In this document: in pieces, positions 56,957-64,000 of the stretch
Layout of the letters: each line of letters starts with the position of its first letter
Numbering within the stretch: the first letter of the stretch is position 1
Source of the DNA: Elymus sibiricus
Taxonomy: Eukaryota; Streptophyta; Magnoliopsida; Poales; Poaceae
NCBI GenBank assembly: GCA_039707655.1
Contig: CM077666.1
Span: 396,819,886-396,883,885 of the forward strand
Reading direction: 5' to 3'
DNA length: 64,000 bases
Notes under the pieces: generated by a model
The model's input: the letters and a program-made list of their open reading frames with translations, nothing else
The model's database searches: none
Told to the model about the DNA's origin: nothing
Translations under genes and position numbers: made by a program

Positions 56957-58133
56957 ATGACCCGTGTGCTACATAAGCAATTGGTAAGATTTGCATCTGT
57001 CATATTGGGTATATTGCCATTTGTCAAATTGGAAACGTTGACATTTGCCAATCTAGTAACATTGCCATTTGTCAACCTTGTAAGACTATCATTTGTCAAA
57101 ATTTGCAGCTGAAATTCACTAGTAATGTCTAATTTTGCAACTGAAATTCACTAAACATAGATTTCATTCATAGATTAAGCAGTCGTTTTTTATACAAATA
57201 GTTCAACTCGGCAGCTGAACCAAACAAACATTTCCCAATTATTGCCAACCACGTACTGAAATAGCTAGTTCAACTATATACGCTAGCAAATTTTAAGTAT
57301 GTAGTACAGTTCAACCATATCTATAGTGTTCCGTCTAGCTATGTAAATTTGTGAGCTATATGGTACATACTCTTGTAAAAATATAGATATTGCAAGGTCA
57401 TGTTAATTCCAGGACGGCGTACAAGGACTCATCAAGTGATCTGGAGTGAGGTTGTTCCGTCTTGCTATGTAAATCTGTGAGCTATATGGTACTCTTGTAA
57501 AAATATATATATATATATATACATATTGCAAGGTCCTGTTAATTCCAAAGACAAAGAACTTTATTTGTTGAAGTGGTTTTGTTTGTGGTGATTTTTGGAT
57601 GCTGTGAATGAATGATGTGCCGTGTCTTGGAAATTTATGTTCCAAGTACTTGTCATGTAATCAAATAGCGCTCATGACATGTATTCCCAGTGCCTTGCTA
57701 CAAGCCCTGCTTTTAGGAGAATGAGGAATGCAAACGAAAGGCAATACATTTTCTTCTGCTTGTACTTGCCGAGCAGCTCATTTTGGAAAAGATTAGCATG
57801 TCTCAACAATATCTCTTCTTTGCATTCCAGCGAATAAATATGTCACAAAAGACAAACTCTACATGGGTACTTGCAGTGTCGTCCTAATGATGTGTCACAT
57901 GAGCCCATGACCCACTAGGTTGCAGTGTTCAGAACAGGAGTTGCTGGCGAGAATGCGATAACGGTGGGGATCTGGAGGAGAGATGTGTAGATCTGCTGTG
58001 ATTTTGTAAGGACGGACAAGGGGCTATATGTAAATAAATCAGTGAGTTGATCATGTCCCTTCGATGGAGATCCAAAGGACCACCCAATCCTAGAGCACGG
58101 TATCATGTGAAAGACCGTATCACTAGATATTTT
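56957..58133. other. Intergenic host DNA with short repeats
   Basis: Four imperfect ~33-bp copies of a TTGCCATTTGTCAA unit occur at about 57008-57105. A direct duplication of about 125-bp period (GTTCCGTCT-GCTATGTAAAT at 57328 and 57453) ends with a (TA)n tract at 57505-57520 in the second copy. No gene is recognised. The - strand open frame at 57915-58202 partly overlaps the duplicated block and shows no domain. Confidence 0.5.
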
Positions 58134-58497
58134 CCCAACCCCCTTGGAGTCGAGCAAGGGACAAAATCTGGCAAGTTTTGGTGCCGTTTTCATGTTTAGC
58201 AACCAAGACTAAATTTGACTAATATTTGAACGACTATAATAATAGACTTCTTTCATCTGTTTATTCCATTGACTACTAGTTGAGTACTCACAGAACATAG
58301 CAAGATCCAGCATCCAAATCATCTGATGTTCACATGGCAAGAATAACATTGCCACATTAGACTCTGCAGTAGACTATAGTAATACTCCACCAAAACAGCA
58401 ACGATAGGGCGAGATGATGGTGGGAAGCTACCACCGTTGGCAAGGGCATGCAGGTGGGCTACTCGTCGGGGGCGACCAAGCAGCAAGCAGGCGCTTA

Positions 58498-59058
58498 TCA
58501 GAAGGTCTCTTTCTTGATACCACGCTCGGCGGAGGGAACCACAAGGTCCTCCGTGATGATCTCCATCACCATGGTGATATCGCACCTCATGCTGAAAGCG
58601 TCATCCTTTAGGTAAGGTAGAGTCTCCAGTTCTGCCTTAGTGATGAGGTGGTAGGAATCGGTTATATGTGGCTCTTGCTTCTCGGAGAATGCCAAGGTTT
58701 TTCTTTCCCGGGTGTAGCGTGGCACTGGGTGGCCTTTTTTGTCGAGCAAGCTGATCTTGTACTCTGCCCTGACTTCACCGACCTCGCTGGGATCAAGACA
58801 GAGTACGATGGATATCCAGCCAGCGTAACGTACGTAGTCGCGACTGTTGGGGTAGTATCGCAGGCACCAGTGATGGCCTCCGACTTGGAACGACCTCGAC
58901 ATAATGAATTTGCCAATGTAGAGTTCCTTCGTGCGGGAGTAGCCGTAGATCTTGAGGACGTGCGACCCGGTCACCCCCTTGGCGACGATGGCCGACGCGG
59001 ACATCGACGGCATTACCGCCACGCCGCTTCTGGTACCGTGGGAGTGCGAGTTGGACAT
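58498..59058 (-). CDS. MATH-domain protein without BTB domain, left copy
   Basis: The protein has 186 residues; the ATG at 59056-59058 gives MSNSHSHGTRSG. Residues about 28-165 form a MATH (TRAF-like) domain: GSHVLKIYGYSRTKELYIGK, SFQVGGHHWCLRYYPNSRDY, GWISIVLCLDPS, VRAEYKISLLDKKGHP, and LKDDAFSMRCDITMV. In grass BPM proteins this domain binds substrates for a CUL3 ubiquitin ligase, and a BTB domain that binds CUL3 normally follows, giving roughly 350-400 residues. Here TGA comes soon after the MATH domain and no BTB-like sequence lies downstream, so it would bind a partner but not recruit CUL3. It may be a decoy or a pseudogene. The frame is intact, and a TATAAG lies 67 bp upstream. It is intronless like most of the family. 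Confidence 0.85.
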   Translation of the reverse strand: MSNSHSHGTRSGVAVMPSMSASAIVAKGVTGSHVLKIYGYSRTKELYIGKFIMSRSFQVGGHHWCLRYYPNSRDYVRYAGWISIVLCLDPSEVGEVRAEYKISLLDKKGHPVPRYTRERKTLAFSEKQEPHITDSYHLITKAELETLPYLKDDAFSMRCDITMVMEIITEDLVVPSAERGIKKETF

Positions 59059-59125
59059 GGAGTGTATATCAGGTTACAGCGATGGGAGATAAGAGAGGGG
59101 CAGACTAGCGTGCGCTCGTGAGGTT

Positions 59126-59131
59126 CTTATA
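59126..59131 (-). promoter_or_regulatory. TATA box of the left MATH gene
   Basis: GTGTATAAGAAC on the - strand lies about 67 bp before the ATG. The right-hand copy has GTGTGTAAGAAC at the same place. Confidence 0.5.
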
Positions 59132-59332
59132 CACGAGTACACGACGATGGCCGCTGTGGCATTTACTCGATCGCACGAGCGTCCGGCGATCGAGGAGGCG
59201 AATACGTGATTACGTGTACTACATCAATTTTGTGTGGCCGGCGCATTCATGCTTAGCATACGAATCGCCAGCGACGAGGAGGGGGCGAAGCCAAAAGGTT
59301 CTTCTAATGAGCGCGGCCTCTCTTCAGTTTTC

Positions 59333-59757
59333 TTCGTCCCCCAACTGTTGGCGAAGTCTAGACTTGGTCCCGCAGCTTTAAAACCAGACAACTTGCATCC
59401 CTAACTCTTGAAACCGGTCAAGTTTAGTCCCTTGTCTCGGTTGACCCGGTATCGCTGCTGACTCAGTGTGGTTTTGACCGGTCTTCGTTCACGTGGCAGT
59501 ATTTCTCGATCCTACCTTCTTCCTTCTCACAATGGCTTGTTGAAGGACGGGGTCCACCCGTTGGCTGAGCTGCTGGAGTTGCAGCCAGCCCGCCCGGGTT
59601 CGAGCCTCGGCTCTGACTCGCAGCGTCGCGGAGTTTCTCCTATAAAAAAAGCCAACGAAGATTAGACCTTGGGTTGGTCTCATTTTACAATGGCTTGTCG
59701 AGGCATTTCATCCAACACCTTGCATGCACTACGTGTGCCGTCCACGGCCGAACCACG
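59333..59757 (+). repeat. Left TIR of the MULE, containing a SINE
   Basis: It matches the right TIR in inverse orientation: GGCGAAGTCTAGA, CTTTAAAACC, CCCTTGTCTCGGTTGACCC, GCTGCTGACTCAG, TTTTGACC and, after the SINE, GCATTTCATC and CTACGTGTGCCGTC. Confidence 0.85.
59544..59686 (+). mobile_element. tRNA-derived SINE in the MULE TIR
   Basis: It is 143 bp. A 15-bp target duplication, ACAATGGCTTGTYGA, flanks it (59529-59543 and 59687-59701, one mismatch). An A-box-like TTGGCTGAGCTGCTGG and a B-box GGTTCGAGCC match the polymerase III promoter of tRNA genes. The right TIR has a single, uninterrupted copy of the target site (ACATTGGCTTACGGA in inverse orientation), so it shows the empty state. It has no coding capacity. 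Confidence 0.85.
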
Positions 59758-60608
59758 CAAGTCCCTCTAGCCAGCCACGATACCTCTGCTCTACCTCGCC
59801 GGCCACCACGGCCCACGGCCACTCCCGCTTGATGAAGGCAAGCAGGCGGCGTCACCATGGTGGCCGCGGAAGATGAAGGCAAGCCACGCGGGCAGTGGCT
59901 CTACCTCATGCTCGGCCTTGACCTCCTCGTCTCCACTGCCTGGGAGGGTGCGCGGGCGAGGGAGCCGACAGCCCAGTCTACGGCTGGCGCGCGAGGGCTG
60001 AGGAGAAGCTCAAGAGCGCGTCGGGCATCTCCATCCGGTGCTCAGCACCACGAGCATGCTGGGCGGGGTGGCGGCGCTCCCGTACAGCGACTACGGAGCA
60101 CATGTACACCATGTAGACAGCCAAAAAAGGGACGAGGCAGCGTCGCCCATGTACACCATGTACACGTACACAATGTACGCTCCCGTACAGCGTCCTAAGC
60201 ACTAGGGATAAAAACTAACGGGACGAGGCAGCACCACGGCATGCTGGGCGGGCGGGGTGGCGGCGCTCCCGTACAGCCTCTCGAAGGTGACGGTGATGGG
60301 TGTGGTGAGGCTGGTGGCGGACAAGCTGGCGCGCCGGCGAGCGTGTGAATGCCATGTCGCCCGGTTGCTGCGGCGAGCGCTCCGTCGGCGAGGACCGCAG
60401 CAGCTGAGATGACACGGAGCTGCGCGGCGAGCTGCGAGCGACATGGGGGAGAGCGCGACGGAGATGCTAATGCTGACTTGCACTGTCCCGAGTTGCGGCT
60501 TCCTTTTGGCCTAAGCGAAGCAGCACGCCGGCGCACAGGGCGTCGGCCAGCAGCTGTCCGCGGCGTGGCACACGTGCACAAGCCACGGGAGCACCGGCGG
60601 GAGCAGCC
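59758..60608. other. MULE interior, GC-rich, possible captured gene fragment
   Basis: A block with GCTGGGCGGGG and GTGGCGGCGCTCCCGTACAG occurs twice (about 60050-60090 and 60235-60280), once following AGCACCACGAGCATG and once AGCACCACGGCATG. The translation near the second copy reads LPYSLSKVTVMGVVRLVADK on +. A GTACACCATGTA-rich stretch lies between. The source gene is not recognised. Several frames are open because of composition, so none is called a gene. Confidence 0.4.
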
Positions 60609-60874
60609 ACCACGGTCCGGCCGTAGACGGCACACGCAGTGCATCCTACGTGTTTGATGAAATGTCTCCGTAAGCCAATGTGAGGAGGAAGGTAGGAGAG
60701 AGAAATACCGCCACGTGGACGAAGACTGGTCAAAACCGTGCTGAGTCAGCAGCGATATCGGGTCAACCGAGACAAGGGACTAAACTTGTCCGGTTTCAAG
60801 AGTTGGCGGTGCAAGTTGTCCGGTTTTAAAGTTAAGGGATTAAATCTAGACTTCGCCAAGAGTTGAGAGACGAA
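60609..60874 (-). repeat. Right TIR of the MULE
   Basis: It is the inverse complement of the left TIR without the SINE. Confidence 0.85.
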
Positions 60875-61705
60875 AAATACACTTTTCTCATTTATAGGTA
60901 TTCAATTTGTTTAACAAAACATGTGTATATGCACACAAAAACTACGTTTAAAAAAGATACGAATGAAGTTTCTAAACGTATTTTTGTGTGTGGCATATAA
61001 CACATATTTGGCTAGTCAAATTGTAGACCTGAAAACCTATGCCCAACTTATAAACCCATCCAGAGGTAGTAGCATAAAAAAGTTTGACCTTTGTTCCACA
61101 TCAATCATCCATTTGTGAAAAAGTTTATTGTTTGTCCCAGCTATTTGGCTATGTTTTTGGTTTTGTCCCAAACTGTAAATTCTTATAAACTTCACAATTA
61201 ACATTCAAAGTCATATCTTTGTCCCTCGTTACACAGTTCGATCGACGATGTGGCAGTGGTTTCTGACATCCTAACTCAATGATTTGACAAGTCATTAAAA
61301 TAATATGTGGAATAATATTCGTTTCTATGAATATAAAGATTTATAGAAATAAATAACATACATATTTTAACATGAATTAAAAAAATCAAGAAAATTTTCT
61401 AAGGAAAAAAAGAGAGTGAAAAAGGATAAATATTCCAAATAGGCTACTAGTAGAGATGGAAAAACTTAAACATTTCAGAATTTTTCAAATCACACATTAT
61501 TGTTATTATTCTCCATGCATGTCTTGCTTCTTTTCCTATTTCCCACTTCAGATATTCTGAAATTTAGACAATAATTTTCCTATTATGTTTTGGGTCTTCA
61601 AGCTTAATAATTTTAAAACAATTTCCCCTTTTTTTAAATCTTTTCTATGTAATTCTTGTGTTGATTGAGTGCTCTTGTGCCAAAGCACTGTCATACCATT
61701 CATTA
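60875..61705. other. AT-rich spacer with a foldback
   Basis: An imperfect inverted repeat lies at 60915-60949 and 60974-61010 (ATGTGTATATGCACACAAAA against TTTTTGTGTGTGGCATATAA), with a 24-nt loop. The rest, to 61705, is plain AT-rich DNA without a recognised gene. Confidence 0.6.
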
Positions 61706-62921
61706 AAACCCCTTGGGAGTCTGAACAAGGGACCAAATCTGGCAAGTTATGGTGCCGTTTTCAAGTTCAGCAACGAAGACTGAATTTTTTAAATTTTTTA
61801 AATTTTTTGCGAATAACGAAGACTGAATTTGACTATTATTTGAGCGACTATAATAGACTTTTTAATCTATTTATTCCATTGATTAATACTACTAGTTGAG
61901 TACTCGTAGAACATAGCAAGATCATCTCATTCCAAATCGTTTCATGTCCACATGGCAAGAACAGCATTTCCACATTAGACACTGTAGTAGACTAAAAAGT
62001 TCCACCAAAACAACAACGTTGAGCGAGATGATGGTGGGCAGCTACCATCTTCGTGCTTGGTGGGTTACTCGTCGGAGTCGGACGACGGAGCAGCAGCAAG
62101 CAGACGCCTAGGAGGTCTCTGTTTTGATGCCATGTTCGACGTCGGGAACCACAACATTCTCCGTGACGATCTACGTCACCACGGTGATATCACACCTCAC
62201 GCTGAACGCATTATCCTTCAGATGAACTGGATTCTCCAGTTCTGCCTTGGTCATGAGGTGGTAGGAAACGGGTGGCTCTCGCTTTCCGGAGAATGTATAG
62301 CATGTATGGCTTTCCTTGACGTAGCCTGGCACTGGGTGGCCTGCTTTGTCGAGCAAGCTGATCTTGAACTCTGCCCTGACTTCACCGGCCTCGCTGGGAT
62401 CAAGACAGAGCACGATTGATATCCAGCCGGGGTACCTTGTGTCGTGACCCTCGGGGTAGTATCGCAGGCACCAGCGACGGCCTCCGACTTCGAACGACCT
62501 CGACGTGAGGAATTTGCCAATGCCGAGTCCCTTGGTGCGGGAGTAGCCGTCGATCTTGAGGACGTGCGACCCGGACGCGGCCTTGGCGACGATGGACGAC
62601 GCGGACATGGACGGCGTTACGGCCACGCCGACGCTGGCACCATGGGAGGAGGCGCAAGAGTTGGACATGGAGTGTATTTCAGGTGACAGCAATGGGAGAT
62701 AGAGAGAGCCGGGGTCGTGAGGTTCTTACACACGATGATGGCCGCTGCTGCATTTACTCGATCAGACGAGCGTCCGGCGACCAAGGAGACGCATACGTAT
62801 TCTATTCATCAATTGTGTGTGGCCGGCGCATTCATGCTTATAGCATACGAATCGCCAGCGACGATGAAGGGGCGAAGCCAAAAGGTTCTTTTAATGAGCG
62901 TGGCGCCTCTTCAGTTTCTTC
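61706..62921. repeat. Duplicated gene block, right copy
   Basis: It pairs with 58134-59332. It contains an extra local duplication of AACGAAGACTGAAT around an A/T-rich insert (61772-61830), and the right MATH gene. Confidence 0.85.
62171..62668 (-). pseudogene. MATH-domain gene, right copy, with premature stop
   Basis: The ATG at 62666-62668 gives MSNSCASSHGASVGVAVTPS. 165 residues are read, with the MATH domain GSHVLKIDGYSRTKGLGIGK, SFEVGGRRWCLRYYPEG, GWISIVLCLDPSEAGEVRAE and LKDNAFSVRCDITVV. TAG at 62171 ends it. One codon on, the frame continues with IVTENVVVPDVEHGIKTETS to a TAG at 62108, matching the last 22 residues of the left copy, so the first stop is new. The TATA box is changed to TGTAAG. 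It also lacks BTB. It is probably a decaying duplicate, though the MATH fold itself may be nearly complete. Confidence 0.75.
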
Positions 62922-64000
62922 TGCAGTTGGCGCTTCGTTTTGCTCTCGCGGGCGACTCTGACCGACAGAAAAATGACATAACTTCGACACTACTAATTCT
63001 CAGTCAGATTTTTTTTGCCGCAACTGCTAATTCTGAGTCACTTGAGAATTTCTCAATTTCTCGAACGGCTTGAAACAAACGCAAGCGCGAAAAGCTTCCG
63101 CGAAAGAGGCTCCAGACGGGCGACTAAACCCTAGCCGTTACTCCATCACCTCTCTCTCTCGCCGCTGCCAAGGTGTACCGGTGGGCAAAGCCTGTGCAAC
63201 ACCAACGGCAGCGGGGAGGCTGCTGATCATGGGGGCCTTCTATGGAGGGTCCAGTGGACTGCCATGGGTCAGCGACGAAGATGTGTGGCCGAGTTGCAGT
63301 CTTCGGCACGCAATGCTCGACGGTGGAGTTGGTGTTGCAACTCAGCGATCTTCAACAAAGACCTGGCCTAGCTAGGTCATCAGAGAAGAGTGTGTTGGTG
63401 TATGGTCCTGGACAGCGACAAGCTCGACATCAATCTCGGACCTGGCATGCAGTAGCATGGGTGATTTTTTTTTCTTTTTTTTTAGGGAGCCATGGTGTTT
63501 CGTTTGGGACAGCGAGGCGACGGCTTTGACCTGGTGAAGAAATAATATTCTCCTCACCCTTTCCCCATTTCGTTGGTGTGCTTATTGCCGGCGAAGGGCA
63601 TGTGGAGTCGTGTCTCCGACGGGTCCTCCGGGATCCTATTGGTTAGGTTTAGGTTTCCGGTGGATCCATGTGAATTCGACCAACTTTCGTGGCCTTTTGA
63701 GTTTCTACATGCCCTTATTGGCATTTTCTTTTTTGGGGCGGCGATTTGCTTCGCAGATCGTAGCAGACGGCGTCTTCTGTTTTACATCGATGACTTCTCG
63801 GCCACTGCTTCTACAAGTTTCTAGGTTTAAAAAGTTTTGCTCCGCCGAGGCGAAGGCCCAGAGGCAACTGCATTGCATATTGATATCTAAGTGCATATCA
63901 ATATGCAATGCAGGTGATATGAGAAGAGAGCGTTGATGCATGGTCCTGGACGATGGCAATCTCGGACCTGGCATGCAGCAACATGGGTGATTTTTTTTTC
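62922..64000. other. Right-edge repetitive DNA, no gene recognised
   Basis: A leader-like stretch (CGGGCGACTAAACCCTAGCC near 63116) resembles the 5' region of a Triticeae repeat, possibly a LINE, but no ORF with a domain follows. A block GGTCCTGGAC...ATCTCGGACCTGGCATGC occurs at 63383-63474 and again at 63921-64000, a 538-bp period. Open frames here are short and compositional. Confidence 0.4.
63868..63913. repeat. Perfect 19-bp stem hairpin
   Basis: CTGCATTGCATATTGATAT, an 8-nt loop CTAAGTGC, then the exact inverse complement. It sits 7 nt before the second copy of the terminal repeat block. Confidence 0.95.

Larger units (their letters stand above)
58134..59332. repeat. Duplicated gene block, left copy
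   Basis: It is co-linear with 61706-62921. The match covers the 3' flank of the MATH gene (CTGGCAAGTT, GGTGCCGTTTTCA), the gene, and its upstream region through CTCTTCAGTTT. The Mutator-like element starts right at its end. Confidence 0.85.
59333..60874. mobile_element. Mutator-like (MULE) element with ~266-bp TIRs
   Basis: Left TIR 59333-59757 (267 bp once the SINE and one target copy are removed) and right TIR 60609-60874 (266 bp) are inverse complements along their length. Ends read TTCGTCCCCCAACTG and CAGTTGAGAGACGAA-like. The exact ends and the expected 9-bp target duplication were not resolved. The interior, about 59758-60608, is GC-rich and lacks a transposase, so it is non-autonomous and possibly a Pack-MULE. 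Confidence 0.8.

Noticed and set aside
58648..59121. 157-codon + strand open frame
   Set aside because: It is the antisense shadow of the left MATH gene. The - strand frame has the domain.
1..64000. CRISPR arrays, bacterial operons, tRNA or rRNA genes
   Set aside because: None is seen. The repeats are transposon-derived, the gene structure is plant-like, and no cloverleaf apart from the SINE promoter boxes was recognised.

Overview
This window looks like intergenic chromosome from a large-genome grass, most likely a Triticeae species (wheat, Aegilops or barley group). The evidence is dense nested retrotransposons, a CACTA transposon with a CACTACAAAAA end and GGCC-rich subterminal repeats, a Stowaway MITE, and a pair of grass-type MATH-domain genes. 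Species and TE family names are inference from remembered sequence style; nothing was searched.

Layout. Positions 1-10225 are the right-hand part of a CACTA element that enters from outside the window. It holds a higher-order tandem array (345-2604), a decayed multi-exon gene on the + strand (about 3.2-8.5 kb) with internally duplicated segments, a Stowaway MITE, and the subterminal repeats and terminus. The CACTA sits in a Tat-like Gypsy element whose 3' part runs from 10226 to its 3' LTR at 51401-51892. The Tat element carries an antisense, intron-containing gene of the 'putative gypsy type transposon' family. That gene is now split by two large insertions: an old chromovirus (11499-29731, 4.06-kb LTRs) that itself contains Athila-like element A (17700-24242), and Athila-like element B (32006-50418) that contains a 4.58-kb solo LTR (35467-40049) and Athila-like element C (42685-48256). 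Right of the Tat LTR come the outer layers, all on the - strand: a second Athila-type element (51893-54023), a Copia element (54024-55873) and an LTR of the A/B/C family (55874-56956). Exact 5-bp target-site duplications close elements A, B, C and the solo LTR, so the order of insertion can be read: up to six levels of nesting.

From 56957 to 64000 the DNA is gene-adjacent. A block of about 1.2 kb is duplicated 3.6 kb apart. Each copy has a - strand gene with a MATH domain but no BTB domain. The right-hand copy has a changed TATA box and an extra stop codon. Between them is a Mutator-like element of about 1.5 kb with 266-bp terminal inverted repeats; a SINE sits in one TIR, and the other TIR preserves the empty site.

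How the parts work together: apart from the left MATH gene, almost everything is mobile DNA or debris. The most interesting signal is that elements A, B and C share LTRs, primer-binding site, post-ORF leader, 3' region and polypurine signals, yet each carries a different short ORF. They look like non-autonomous members of one Athila-related family that exchange coding cassettes on a common RNA chassis.
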